Positions 1-9,582 of a stretch of DNA of 64,000 nucleotides are shown here, piece by piece. Below the pieces are notes generated by a model. That model was given only the letters and a program-made list of their open reading frames with translations, made no database searches and was not told the origin of the DNA. Each line of letters starts with the position of its first letter. The stretch's first letter is position 1. Both the position numbers and the translations under genes were made by a program. The stretch is from Agrostemma githago (Eukaryota; Streptophyta; Magnoliopsida; Caryophyllales; Caryophyllaceae). Location: assembly GCA_958450325.1 (NCBI GenBank), contig OY288244.1:38129424-38193423 (forward strand), given 5' to 3'.

Positions 1-388
1 ACTTGTGCGTGGTTGGAACATACCTCTTACGTAGTTTACGTTTCAAGGACTCCCAAGAAGTGATCTTACCCTTCCCACTTCTGGTGCGTTGTACCTTAAG
101 TCCTTCATACCAAAGGGAAGCCCCTTTGCTTAGCTTTAGGATGGCGTATTTGCACCTCTCTTCGTCCTCCAAATCCTTGAAGTCAAAGAGCTTCTCTATG
201 TTTCTTTCCCACTCCAAGTAAGCTTCAGGATCAGTACCGCCATTAAACTCAGGGAGTTCGTTTACCTTGATCCTATCCACCAGTTCCCTCCTTGGTTGGA
301 AGCGAGAATTCTTGGGTTGGAAGTTCTCCAATGCCTTCTTTAGTTGTTCCAGGAAGGTAGGGTCTTCAAAGTTCAATACTCCAGCCAT
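1..388 (-). CDS. gag: Gag N-terminal part of element A (partial)
   Basis: The frame is open from ATG at 388-386 to the window edge, at least 129 codons. It begins MAGVLNFEDPTFLEQLKK and includes NELPEFNGGTDPEAYLEWER and the capsid-like stretch LWYEGLK...SWESLKRKLRKRYVPTTHK, typical of the plant Ty3/gypsy retrotransposon Gag domain. Gag forms the virus-like particle that packages element RNA. The start is the first ATG after the primer site, about 25 bases into the internal region. The same MAG(V)...FED start is kept in the gag-less relatives elsewhere in the window, which supports it. Whether the rest of A carries RT cannot be seen. Confidence 0.85.
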   Translation of the reverse strand, partial: MAGVLNFEDPTFLEQLKKALENFQPKNSRFQPRRELVDRIKVNELPEFNGGTDPEAYLEWERNIEKLFDFKDLEDEERCKYAILKLSKGASLWYEGLKVQRTRSGKGKITSWESLKRKLRKRYVPTTHK

Positions 389-413
389 GCTTACGTCTAG
401 ATGGATGACCAAA

Positions 414-425
414 GCTCTGATACCA
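414..425 (-). promoter_or_regulatory. Primer binding site of element A (initiator Met tRNA)
   Basis: Minus-strand TGGTATCAGAGC, four bases inside the LTR edge. It is complementary to the 3' end of plant initiator methionine tRNA, which primes minus-strand DNA synthesis. Confidence 0.9.
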
Positions 426-429
426 CTAA

Positions 430-1316
430 TGATGTGAGTTGATATGAACTTTGAAACAAGAATGTAAAGATGGATTAGTATTCTGAAATGGAACGTGAAT
501 GAGTGACCAAAACAGAAAGAAAGGATAGTTTTAAGGAAGGATAAACCGTAACCAAAGGATAGTATGCTAGGTGAAGTAGACCTATACTTTAACAAAGCGG
601 GTGCTAAATCAAACAACGCGATTGAAATAGCGAGTTTAGAGCTTGTAACGCGACTCACTCTAGACCTTGTCTTGTAAACTACAAAGACGAAACAAAAGGA
701 AGCTTCAAAGCTTAACTTTTACTTGGGTTTTAATTTTGCAAATTGGATCATTTTTATTCCTTCAAATGGCCGGCTATTTATAGCCTACAAGACCCTTAAA
801 ACCGGTTGGTTAAGGGTGACAATAACAAAGCTAGACTAATGTGAACTAGGAGCTAAATACAAGGTTGGAGCTAATAACAAAGCTAGTGTAAACATGGAGT
901 TAAAACCAAAGCTAGGGAGTTAAAACCAAAGCTTCACCAAGAGTAACCAGCCGTGTTTAGTCTTGTGTGAACATGGAGCCAACAACAAAGCTTGAGTGTA
1001 CACACCATGTGAACATGGAGCCAAAAACAAGGCTAACAAGAGAGCCTTTTGACCGTGTACACTAAGAGAACACAACCAGCTCCTTAACTTCAGTCCACTA
1101 CTCATGCTTGAATGATTGTGACCCTAAGTTAATGTCTTCATTTCACCTTGATTAGTTGCTCCTTTATTCAGCTCAAATTCGAGCTAGCTCCATAATTGAA
1201 GATGACTTCTTATTATAGCTAATGTAGCTGGCCTAAGCTTAAGTAGGAGCTAGTATTCTTTAGTTGAGCTCTTTAGAACTTCCTTACTTGAATTGGTAGC
1301 TCCTTGATTCGGATCA
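430..1316 (-). repeat. 5' LTR of element A (887 bp, A/B/H type)
   Basis: Sense ends are TGATCCGAAT (at 1316) and ACTCACATCA (at 430). The LTR begins with the ATCAAGGAGCTACCAA type shared with B. A TATA region (GGCTATAAATAGCC on the sense strand, 772-785) lies in its proximal half, and copies of an AGCTTTGTT-type motif fill U3. Confidence 0.9.
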
Positions 1317-3269
1317 GGTGGGAAGGGTAAGATCACTTCTTGGGAGTCCTTGAAACGTAAACTACGTAAGAGGTATGTTCCAACCACGCACAAGTTGTCC
1401 TTATACAAAAAAATTGCTAATCTTGTTCAAGGAAAAATGAGTGTTAGTGAATATATAGAGGAATTTGAGAACCTGGTTTTAATGGGAGAAGTAGAGGAGA
1501 ATGAAGAAATAAAAATGGCTAGGTTCTTACGTGGGTTGAACCGTAGTATAGCTAATACGGTTGATTTATGTCCCTATTCTGATTTTGATACATTGTGTGG
1601 GTTGTGTCTAAAAATTGAGGCACAAGGGAAGGGAAGACATGAGGGTGAGTCTAGTAAGAGTCATACTTGGTCTAGAACAGATGATAGTAATAGAGTCAAT
1701 CCTACTAGTTCTAATCAACCCCTTATTGTTAAGACTAACCCAGCACCCCCACCTCAGTCTACACCCAAAACAACCACTGAAACTAGTCTATCTAAGGTAC
1801 GTTGTTTCAAATGTCAAGGGTTTGGTCACTTCAAAAACGCTTGTCCTAACAAAAGAGTTGTGACCTTAAGGGAAGTAATCACAGTTAGGGATGAGTTATG
1901 GGAGGAGGAACAACGTATAGGGGCTGTTTTTAATGTCAATGAGGGAGAGGAAGAAGAGGAAGAAGATATTGAGGCTTATGAACCTCCGGCTTATGACACA
2001 CTTCTAGTCCTTCGTACTCTACATACTAACCCAATTCAACTAGACACTGAACAAAGAGACCAACTGTTTCATACTAAGTGTCAAGTGAAAGATAAGTGGT
2101 GTAGTCTAATCATCGATGGAGGTAGTTGTACCAACGTTGCCTCAACTGAAATGGTGGACAAACTAGGCCTAGCTACTACCAATCACCCTAACCCTTATGC
2201 CTTACATTGGTTAAACAACGGGAACAAGGTAAGGGTCACTAAACAAGTGAGGGTTGGATTAACCATGGGTTCTTACGTTGATGAGGTCTTGTGTGATGTA
2301 ATTCCTATGGATGCTTGTCACATACTTTTAGGCCGTCCTTGGCAGTTTGATAGGGACGTAGTTCACCATGGGAGGAGGAATGAGTATGAATTGAATGATA
2401 AAGGGAAGAAAATTATACTCAAACCCATGGCACCTCAAAGCGTGTGTAACATGTTAGCAAATAGAGTCGGAAAACCCAGCCTCTCAATGTTTGCTAGTAA
2501 AATTGTAGAAGTGCATACTTTAGACAAAGGAGAGTTGGATGCCACCAAAGAAGAGCCACTCAAGATTGAAAGTGGCAGTGAAGGAACGCCATTTGAAGAG
2601 TGGCAAAAGGAACAAGGTGTTGTTATCTCTAATGGAATGCCCTCCTATATGATGCCTAGGAAAGATCCTGAGATCTTAAGGTATGTAGAAGGTAAGGGCA
2701 AAGACATGGTCTACGCGTTGTCTTGTAACAACACGCATACAACCAGAATTGGAATTGAGGATTGGAAGGACTACTACTCCATGGAGACTGAAGTACTGGC
2801 CAAACACAAGACTAACTCTTGTAGTACTGTTGATGAGCTTATTTTGCAGGTGAGACTTCCTTCTAAAGGCAACCTCCTTTGCACTCCAAAGCATTCTAAT
2901 TCAGGATACAAAATGAGAGCAGCCTACAAAGGAGAGCACAACAAAAACAGAAGTACAAGGCCCTTCATAAGGGATGACTTGTCTTTGGCTAACGTAAGTA
3001 TGGAGGAGTTCCCAAACCAAGGAAGGAGCAAGTGGAAGTCACAAACAGAAGTTCCACACAAGGGCACCCAAAGAGTTTACAAGCTGAAGTTACCAGATGA
3101 GTATGGAGTCCAAGCCACCTTCCTAATAGAAGATCTTCTTCTATGCCTTGATAGAGTTCACATTTCAGAATTGAGGACAATTCCTTGTCAAGGGGGAGGA
3201 GATGATCCGAATCAAGGAGCTACCAATCCAAGTAAGGAAGTTCTAAAGAGCTCAACTAAAGAATACTAG
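1317..3269 (+). CDS. gag-pro: Gag-protease polyprotein with collapsed Pol remnant (element B, 5' truncated)
   Basis: One continuous frame of 650 codons from the A/B junction to a stop inside the 3' LTR; no true start is present because A interrupts gag. In order: Gag matrix/capsid-like region, a canonical CX2CX4HX4C zinc knuckle (CFKCQGFGHFKNACP), an acidic linker, a retropepsin-type protease with IIDGGS and LLGRPWQ motifs, then about 250 codons that align in pieces with the RNase H tail, the integrase zinc region and the integrase C-terminus of C1 but skip the RT and the integrase catalytic core. It ends GGGDDPNQ..., reading through the polypurine tract into the LTR. The product would be Gag plus protease only, so B depends on another element for RT and integrase. 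The frame is intact despite several large in-frame deletions. Confidence 0.8.
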   Translation, partial: GGKGKITSWESLKRKLRKRYVPTTHKLSLYKKIANLVQGKMSVSEYIEEFENLVLMGEVEENEEIKMARFLRGLNRSIANTVDLCPYSDFDTLCGLCLKIEAQGKGRHEGESSKSHTWSRTDDSNRVNPTSSNQPLIVKTNPAPPPQSTPKTTTETSLSKVRCFKCQGFGHFKNACPNKRVVTLREVITVRDELWEEEQRIGAVFNVNEGEEEEEEDIEAYEPPAYDTLLVLRTLHTNPIQLDTEQRDQLFHTKCQVKDKWCSLIIDGGSCTNVASTEMVDKLGLATTNHPNPYALHWLNNGNKVRVTKQVRVGLTMGSYVDEVLCDVIPMDACHILLGRPWQFDRDVVHHGRRNEYELNDKGKKIILKPMAPQSVCNMLANRVGKPSLSMFASKIVEVHTLDKGELDATKEEPLKIESGSEGTPFEEWQKEQGVVISNGMPSYMMPRKDPEILRYVEGKGKDMVYALSCNNTHTTRIGIEDWKDYYSMETEVLAKHKTNSCSTVDELILQVRLPSKGNLLCTPKHSNSGYKMRAAYKGEHNKNRSTRPFIRDDLSLANVSMEEFPNQGRSKWKSQTEVPHKGTQRVYKLKLPDEYGVQATFLIEDLLLCLDRVHISELRTIPCQGGGDDPNQGATNPSKEVLKSSTKEY

Positions 3270-4084
3270 CTCCTACTTAAGTTTAGGCCAGCTAGTTTAG
3301 CAATAAAAAGAAGTCATCTTCAATAATGGAGCTAGCTCGAATTTGAGCTGAATAAAGGAGCAACTAATCAAGGTAAAGTGAAGACATTAACTTAGGCTCA
3401 CAATCATTCAAACATGAGTAATGGACTGAAGTCAAGAAGGTCTTGGAGCTTGTTGTGTTCTCATGGTGTACACGGTCTAAAGGCTCTCTTGTTAGCCTTG
3501 TTTTTGGCTCCATGTTCACATGGTGTGTACACTCAAGCTTTGGTGTTGGCTCCATGTTCACACAAGACTACACGGCTGGTGCAAGCTTTGGTTTTAACTC
3601 CCTAGCTTTGGTTTTAACTCCATGTTTACACTAGCTTTGTTTTTAACTCCAACCTTGTAATTAGCTCCTAGTTCACATTAGGCTTAGCTTTGTTTTTGTC
3701 ACCCTAAACCAACTGGTTTAAGGGCCCTTGTAGGCTATAAATAGCCGGCCATTTGAAGGAATAAGCATCATCCAATTTGCAAATTAAAAACCTGAGTAAA
3801 GTTAAGCTTTGTGCTTTCTTTGTTTCGTCTTTGTAGTTTACAAGACAAAGTCTAGAGTGAGTCGCGTTACAAGCTCTAAACTCGCTACTTCAATCGCGTT
3901 GTTTGATTTAGCACCCGCTTTGTTGAAGTATAGGTCTACTTCACCTAGCATACTATCCTTGGTTACGGTTTATTCAACCTTAAAACTATCCTTTCATTCT
4001 GTTTTGGTTACTCGTTTACGTTCCATTTCAGAATACTAATCATACTTCATTTTCTTGTTTCAAAGTTCATATCAACTCACATCA
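3203..4084 (+). repeat. 3' LTR of element B (882 bp, A/B/H type)
   Basis: Starts TGATCCGAAT right after the purine tract AAGGGGGAGGAGA and ends ACTCACATCA. The first 67 bases are the end of the polyprotein frame. TATA sequence GGCTATAAATAGCC lies near 3733-3746. Confidence 0.9.
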
Positions 4085-4708
4085 AATATGGTGAGGTTAG
4101 GCTTCTCAGTTTTGTTGGCTGCCATAGCTCTAACAGCTTGAGGTGTCATGGGTTTTAGCACGATTTTCTTTCCCTTATCCCTTAACTCTTATTCATTCTT
4201 CCTCCCATGGTGTACTACATCCCTATCAAACTGCCAAGGACGTCCCAAAAGTATATGACACGCATCCATAGGAATGACATCACATAAAACCTCATCGACA
4301 TAAGACCCCATGGTTAAGCCTACTCTTACTTGCTTAGTGACCCTTACTTTGTTTCCATTTAGTGCATACGGTCTAGGGTGACTAGTGGTGGTTAGCCCTA
4401 ATTTAGTAACCATTTCAGTTGAGGCAACATTTGTGCAACTACCCCCATCAATGATCAAGCTACACCATTTGTTGTTAACTTGACACTTAGTGTGGAAGAG
4501 TTGATCCCTTTGTTCAGTGTTGTGTGGGATGGGGTTGGCATGAAGTGTACGTAGTACCAAAACAGTATCATACGTTGGGGGTTCATAATCCTCTCTTTCT
4601 TCATCCTCTTCTTCCTCTCCCTCATTAAACACAGCCCCTATGCGTTACTCCTCCTCCCACATCTCCTCTCTAAAAGGCATTATTTCTCTCAAGGTAACGA
4701 CTCTCTTA
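4085..4708 (-). pseudogene. Gag C-terminal end and protease of element F, broken
   Basis: Continues F gag past the C1 insertion: the zinc-knuckle exit, a short basic stretch, then an acidic linker and protease with IIDGGSC and LLGRPWQ. In-frame stops are visible where relatives have Gln (near 4640, CAA to TAA) and Tyr (near 4189, TAT to TAA). B cuts it at 4084/4085. The catalytic Asp is kept, but the gene cannot give a full product. Confidence 0.8.
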
Positions 4709-4713
4709 TTAGG

Positions 4714-5452
4714 TGATGTGAGTTGATATGAACTTTGAAACAAGAATGAGAGATATGATTAGTATTCTGAAATGGAACGTGAATGAGTAACCAAAACAGA
4801 AAGAAAGGATAGTTTAAGGAAGGATAAACCGTAACCAAGGATAGTATGCTAGGTGAAGTAGACCTATCCTTCAACAAAGCGGTTTGCTAGATCAAACACT
4901 CGATTGAAATAGCGAGTTTAGAGCTTGTAACGCGACTCACTCTAGACTTTGTCTTGTAAACTACAAGGACGAAACAGAAAGCTCAGCTTTACTCAAGTTT
5001 TAATATGCAAATTGGATGATGTTTATTCCTTCAAATGGCCGGCTATTTATAGCCTACAAGGGCCCTTAAACCGGTTGGTTAAGGGTGACAATAACAAAGC
5101 TAGACTAATGTGAACTAGGAGCTAAATACAAGGTTGGAGTTAAAAACAAAGCTAGTGTAAACAAGGAGTTAAAACCAAAGCTTGCACCAGCCGTGTAGTC
5201 TTGTGTGAACATGGAGCCAACACCAAAGCTTGAGTGTACACACCATGTGAACATGGAGCTAAAAACGAAGTAACCAATCAGCCCATAATCAACCTTGACT
5301 TCTTTACTCCTTTATTCAGCTCCCTTGTGAGCTAACTTAGTACTTGGAGAAGACATACCACTAAGCTAGTAGGAGGAGCTAGTGTGGCTTGACTTGAGCT
5401 AAGAGGAGCTAGTGTCACTTCATTGAACTCCTTAGTCTCCTCATTCGGATCA
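4714..5452 (-). repeat. 3' LTR of C1 (739 bp, C/E/F type)
   Basis: Sense ends TGATCCGAATGAGG... and ...ACTCACATCA. The plus strand to its right, TCTCCTCCCCCTTG, is the complement of the polypurine tract. The Pol stop codon lies inside it (5332-5334). Confidence 0.93.
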
Positions 5453-8400
5453 TCTCCTCCCCCTTGAAAAGGAATTGCCCTCAATTCTGAAATGCCATCA
5501 TCATCTAGATAGGGAGAAAGGTCCCCTATGTTGAACGTGGCATGGACTCCATAATCATCCGGTAATTCTACCTTGTAAGCATTATCATTTACCTTGGATA
5601 TGATCTTGTAAGGTCCTTCAGCTCGTGGCATCAGTTTATTCTTTCTTTTACTTGGAAACCTTTCCTTCCTCAAGTGCACCCAAACTAAGTCACCCTCTTG
5701 GAAAAGTCTTGGCTTCCTGTTCTTGTTGGACTTCCTTTTGTATGCTTCATTGACCTCCTTGATCCTTTCTTGTATTTGCTCGTGGAGTTTGATCATAGCC
5801 TTTAGTTTGGACTCCGCATCCTTGTGAACTAACTCATCTTTTGGTAGCGGAATCAGGTCCAAGGGCATGTAAGGATTGATCCCATATACAGCCTCAAAAG
5901 GGGAATGAGAAGTAGCATAAGTGGGGGAGCGATTGTAGGCAAACTCAGCATGGGCAAGCTTGATATCCCAATCCTTTTGAGTCTTACTTACAAGGCCCCT
6001 TAATAACGTTCCCAAGGTGCGATTGGTAACCTCAGTTTGTCCATCTGTTTGTGGATGATGAGAAGTGCTAAATAAGAGCTTGGTTCCCACCTTCCTCCAT
6101 AATGTGTTCCAAAAGTAACTAAGGAACTTTGAGTCACGATCAGAGACTATGGACTTGGGTATCCCATGTAGACGCACTACCTCCTTGAAGTATAAGTCAG
6201 CAACATTGCTAGCATCATCTGTTTTGTGGCAAGCAATGAAGTGAGCCATCTTTGAAAACCGATCTACTACCACCATGATAGCATCTTTTCCTCTAGCGGT
6301 TCTTGGTAAGGCTACAATAAAATCCATGGATACATCTTCCCATGGTCTACTAGGAGTGGGCAAGGGCGTGTAAACTCCAGGCTTGAAGGAACTCTTGGCA
6401 AATTGGCAAGTCACACACTTGCTCACCACATTCTGGACGCTCCCTTGCATCTTTGGCCAAAAGAAGTGCTCCTTTAAGACCTCCAACGTTCTTGTAATGC
6501 CAAAATGACCCGCTAATCCTCCTCCATGAGCTTCTCTAACCAGTAGCTCTCTAATGGGATGCTTGGGTACACACAGGCGGTTTCCTTTGAAAAGAAATCC
6601 TTCCTGCAAAACAAATTCATCAAAGGCTCCCTCCTTGCATTTGGTGAAGGTTTCACCAAAATCAGCATCATTGTTGTAGTAGTCCTTTAGAGTTTCAAAT
6701 CCAAGCAACCTCACATCCAAAGTAGATAGTAAAGTGTAGCGGCGGGATAGTGCATCAGCTACTACGTTACTCTTTCCATCTTTGTATTTTGAAGAGAAGT
6801 GAAAGGATTGTAAGAATTCTACCCACTTGGCATGCCTTGGACTTAACTTTTGTTGGCCATTGATATATTTTAAGGACTCATGATCTGAATGAAGAACAAA
6901 ATGGTTAGTACGTAGGTAATGACTCCAATGATCAAGAGCTCTTACTATGGCATAGAACTCCTTGTCGTAAGTGCAGTAGTTCAGTCTTGCTCCATTGAGT
7001 TTCTCTGAGAAATAGGCAATGGGGCGCTTGTTTTGCACAAGAACAGCTCCAATTCCAACTCCACTAGCGTCACATTCCACCTCAAATGGTTGAGAGAAAT
7101 CAGGAAGGGCTAAGATAGGAGCGGAGCATAGCTTCTCTTTAATGGCTTCAAAGGCTTCTTGGGCAGCTTTGGTCCAAACAAATGCGCCTTTCTTCAAGCA
7201 CTCGGTGATGGGGCTTGTGATAGTGCTGAAATCCTTGATAAATCTCCTGTAAAAAGAAGCCAAACCATGAAAAGACCTCACTTCTGTAATGGTGGAAGGG
7301 ATTGGCCAAGTACGTATGGATTGCACTTTGGTTTGATCAACTGATACTCCTCCCTTGGATACTACGTAGCCAAGGAATACTACACTCTCCACAAAGAAGG
7401 CACACTTCTCCTTCTTCCCAAAAAGCTGTTGTTTGCGAAGTGTGGTGAAGAGTAGCCTCAAGTGCTCCATATGTTCTTCCAAGGACCTGCTATACACAAG
7501 TATATCATCCAAGTAAACCACAATAAAGCGACCTAGGTAGGCCTTAAGTACCTCGTTCATTAACCTCATGAACGTGCTTGGAGCGTTGGTAAGACCAAAT
7601 GGCATGACCGTCCACTCATATAGTCCATGTTTGGTTTTGAAAGCGGTCTTCCATTCATCTCCCTCCCTCATTCTGATTTGATGGTAACCACTTCTTAGAT
7701 CAATTTTGGAGAAGACCACCGCCCCATGAAGCTCATCTAACATATCATCTAACCTTGGAATAGGAAACCTATACTTGATGGTGATGTTGTTAACGGCTCT
7801 ACTATCTACACACATTCTCCATGTTCCATCCTTCTTAGGTACTAAAAGAACTGGAACAGCACAAGGACTAAGGCTCTCCCGCACATACCCTCTACTCATC
7901 AACTCATCTATTTGTCTTTGTAATTCCTTAGTTTCCTCCGGATTACACCTATATGCAGCCTTATTGGGTAAGGTTGATCCTGGAATGAGGTCGATTTGAT
8001 GTTCTATACCCCTAATAGGTGGTAAACCAACGGGTAATTTCTCGGGGAAGACATCCTTAAACTCGTGTAACAACTCCTCTAATGGTTTTCCTCCAAGTCT
8101 ATTCTCAACTTCTACGGGTTTTTCTTTAGCTACCATGACAAATACACGTTCCCCCTCTTGTATAGCTTGCTCTACTTCATTTTCACTAGCAAAGATGGTG
8201 AGGTTAGGTCTCTTGTTCTTGCTGGAGGTCATTGCTCTAACAGCTTGGGGAGTCATGGGTTTTAGAACGATTTTCTTTCCCTTATCCCTCAATTCATATT
8301 CATTCTTTCTACCATGATGAACTACGTCCCTATCAAACTGCCAAGGACGGCCTAATAGTATATGACATGCATCCATAGGTATAACATCACATAGAACCTC

Positions 8401-8802
8401 ATCAACGTAGGAACCCATGGTTAAACCCACCCTTACTTGTTTAGTGACCCTTATCTTGTTCTCATTATCCAACCAATGTAAAGCATACGGTTTAGGGTGA
8501 TTAGTGGTGGTGAGACCTAACTTAGCTACCATTTCTGTAGACGCAACATTAGTACAACTACCCCCATCAATAATCAAACTACACCACTTGGTATTAACTA
8601 GACATTTTGTGTGAAAGAGTTGGTCTCTTTGTTCGGTGTTTTGTGGAATAGGATTAGCATGAAGTGTACGTAATACCAAGACCTTACCAAAAGTTGGGAG
8701 TTCATCTTCTCTTTCTCCCGAGTAGACTTCAGGAGCAGGTGCGCCATTGGACTTAGAGAGACTAACGATGCTTGAGTCTTCAAAGCTCACAACTCCTGCC
8801 AT
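5332..8802 (-). CDS. pol: Protease-RT-RNase H-integrase polyprotein without Gag (C1)
   Basis: Intact 1,156-codon frame from ATG at 8802. The first 45 or so residues (MAGVVSFEDSS...) are the start of Gag joined in frame to the protease. Domains in order: retropepsin-type protease (IIDGGSC near residue 79, LLGRPWQ), RT with MPFGLTNAPSTF and catalytic YLDD near 429, RNase H (ECDASG near 577, then YDKEF, HSDHES, ADALSRR), integrase zinc region (REAHGG...GHFG...CVTC, near 757-800), integrase core with Asp in DFIVALP, Asp in VSDRDSKF and Glu in DGQTEV about 35 residues on, and a C-terminal region ending GDLSPYL. The last 40 residues are read from the 3' LTR. All catalytic residues are present. Sequence style is CRM-clade chromovirus; I see no clear chromodomain. 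Lacking Gag, it cannot form particles alone. Confidence 0.92.
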   Translation of the reverse strand: MAGVVSFEDSSIVSLSKSNGAPAPEVYSGEREDELPTFGKVLVLRTLHANPIPQNTEQRDQLFHTKCLVNTKWCSLIIDGGSCTNVASTEMVAKLGLTTTNHPKPYALHWLDNENKIRVTKQVRVGLTMGSYVDEVLCDVIPMDACHILLGRPWQFDRDVVHHGRKNEYELRDKGKKIVLKPMTPQAVRAMTSSKNKRPNLTIFASENEVEQAIQEGERVFVMVAKEKPVEVENRLGGKPLEELLHEFKDVFPEKLPVGLPPIRGIEHQIDLIPGSTLPNKAAYRCNPEETKELQRQIDELMSRGYVRESLSPCAVPVLLVPKKDGTWRMCVDSRAVNNITIKYRFPIPRLDDMLDELHGAVVFSKIDLRSGYHQIRMREGDEWKTAFKTKHGLYEWTVMPFGLTNAPSTFMRLMNEVLKAYLGRFIVVYLDDILVYSRSLEEHMEHLRLLFTTLRKQQLFGKKEKCAFFVESVVFLGYVVSKGGVSVDQTKVQSIRTWPIPSTITEVRSFHGLASFYRRFIKDFSTITSPITECLKKGAFVWTKAAQEAFEAIKEKLCSAPILALPDFSQPFEVECDASGVGIGAVLVQNKRPIAYFSEKLNGARLNYCTYDKEFYAIVRALDHWSHYLRTNHFVLHSDHESLKYINGQQKLSPRHAKWVEFLQSFHFSSKYKDGKSNVVADALSRRYTLLSTLDVRLLGFETLKDYYNNDADFGETFTKCKEGAFDEFVLQEGFLFKGNRLCVPKHPIRELLVREAHGGGLAGHFGITRTLEVLKEHFFWPKMQGSVQNVVSKCVTCQFAKSSFKPGVYTPLPTPSRPWEDVSMDFIVALPRTARGKDAIMVVVDRFSKMAHFIACHKTDDASNVADLYFKEVVRLHGIPKSIVSDRDSKFLSYFWNTLWRKVGTKLLFSTSHHPQTDGQTEVTNRTLGTLLRGLVSKTQKDWDIKLAHAEFAYNRSPTYATSHSPFEAVYGINPYMPLDLIPLPKDELVHKDAESKLKAMIKLHEQIQERIKEVNEAYKRKSNKNRKPRLFQEGDLVWVHLRKERFPSKRKNKLMPRAEGPYKIISKVNDNAYKVELPDDYGVHATFNIGDLSPYLDDDGISELRAIPFQGGGDDPNEETKEFNEVTLAPLSSSQATLAPPTSLVVCLLQVLS

Positions 8803-8827
8803 GCTTACGTCTAAATGGATGACCAAA

Positions 8828-8839
8828 GCTCTGATACCA
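8828..8839 (-). promoter_or_regulatory. Primer binding site of C1
   Basis: Minus-strand TGGTATCAGAGC, an exact match to the initiator-Met tRNA primer site, four bases from the 5' LTR. Confidence 0.92.
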
Positions 8840-8843
8840 CTAA

Positions 8844-9582
8844 TGATGTGAGTTGATATGAACTTTGAAACAAGAATGAGAGATATGATTAGTATTCTGA
8901 AATGGAACGTGAATGAGTAACCAAAACAGAAAGAAAGGATAGTTTAAGGAAGGATAAACCGTAACCAAGGATAGTATGCTAGGTGAAGTAGACCTATCCT
9001 TCAACAAAGCGGTTTGCTAGATCAAACACTCGATTGAAATAGCGAGTTTAGAGCTTGTAACGCGACTCACTCTAGACTTTGTCTTGTAAACTACAAGGAC
9101 GAAACAGAAAGCTCAGCTTTACTCAAGTTTTAATATGCAAATTGGATGATGTTTATTCCTTCAAATGGCCGGCTATTTATAGCCTACAAGGGCCCTTAAA
9201 CCGGTTGGTTAAGGGTGACAATAACAAAGCTAGACTAATGTGAACTAGGAGCTAAATACAAGGTTGGAGTTAAAAACAAAGCTAGTGTAAACAAGGAGTT
9301 AAAACCAAAGCTTGCACCAGCCGTGTAGTCTTGTGTGAACATGGAGCCAACACCAAAGCTTGAGTGTACACACCATGTGAACATGGAGCTAAAAACGAAG
9401 TAACCAATCAGCCCATAATCAACCTTGACTTCTTTACTCCTTTATTCAGCTCCCTTGTGAGCTAACTTAGTACTTGGAGAAGACATACCACTAAGCTAGT
9501 AGGAGGAGCTAGTGTGGCTTGACTTGAGCTAAGAGGAGCTAGTGTCACTTCATTGAACTCCTTAGTCTCCTCATTCGGATCA
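8844..9582 (-). repeat. 5' LTR of C1 (739 bp)
   Basis: Same length as the 3' LTR at 4714-5452 and identical wherever I compared it. The outer end ATTCGGATCA is followed by the target duplication TTAGG. Confidence 0.93.

Larger units (their letters stand above)
1..1316 (-). mobile_element. Element A: 5' part of gag-bearing chromovirus-like LTR retrotransposon
   Basis: Minus-strand element cut by the left window edge. Reading right to left it has a 5' LTR (430-1316), a CTAA spacer, an initiator-Met primer site (414-425) and the start of gag (from 388). Immediately right of its outer LTR end the sequence becomes plus-strand gag of the same family (element B), so A most simply lies inside B's gag. 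The expected target duplication on the right would be GGTGG (1317-1321); the left copy is outside the window. Confidence 0.85.
1317..4084 (+). mobile_element. Element B: Gag-protease element lacking RT (3' part)
   Basis: Plus-strand chromovirus-like element whose 5' end is cut off by element A. It runs from within gag, through protease and a shortened relic of the Pol C-terminus, to a polypurine tract (about 3190-3202) and a 3' LTR (3203-4084). The RT, RNase H core and integrase core are absent, without loss of the reading frame. The base after the LTR (4085) is minus-strand protease sequence of element F, so B is inserted in F. The left target duplication is outside the window. Confidence 0.85.
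4714..9582 (-). mobile_element. Element C1: complete gag-less chromovirus-like element
   Basis: A complete 4,869-bp element: 3' LTR 4714-5452, polypurine tract next to it, one Pol frame (8802 to 5332), primer site 8828-8839 and 5' LTR 8844-9582. Both LTRs are 739 bp and show no difference in the stretches I compared, so insertion looks recent. The target duplication TTAGG is perfect (4709-4713 and 9583-9587) and interrupts F's gag just after the zinc knuckle. It has no Gag but an intact Pol, so it could supply enzymes but no particle. Confidence 0.93.

Noticed and set aside
1310..1330. LTR end joined directly to opposite-strand gag, suggesting self-integration of an element into its own DNA.
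   Set aside because: The two gag stretches (1-84 and 1317-1400) overlap by more than 80 bases, whereas self-integration leaves only a few. Insertion of A into B explains it more simply.
5460..5700. A chromodomain at the C-terminus of C1 integrase.
   Set aside because: I could not see a convincing chromodomain pattern; the tail looks like the CRM-type end without one.
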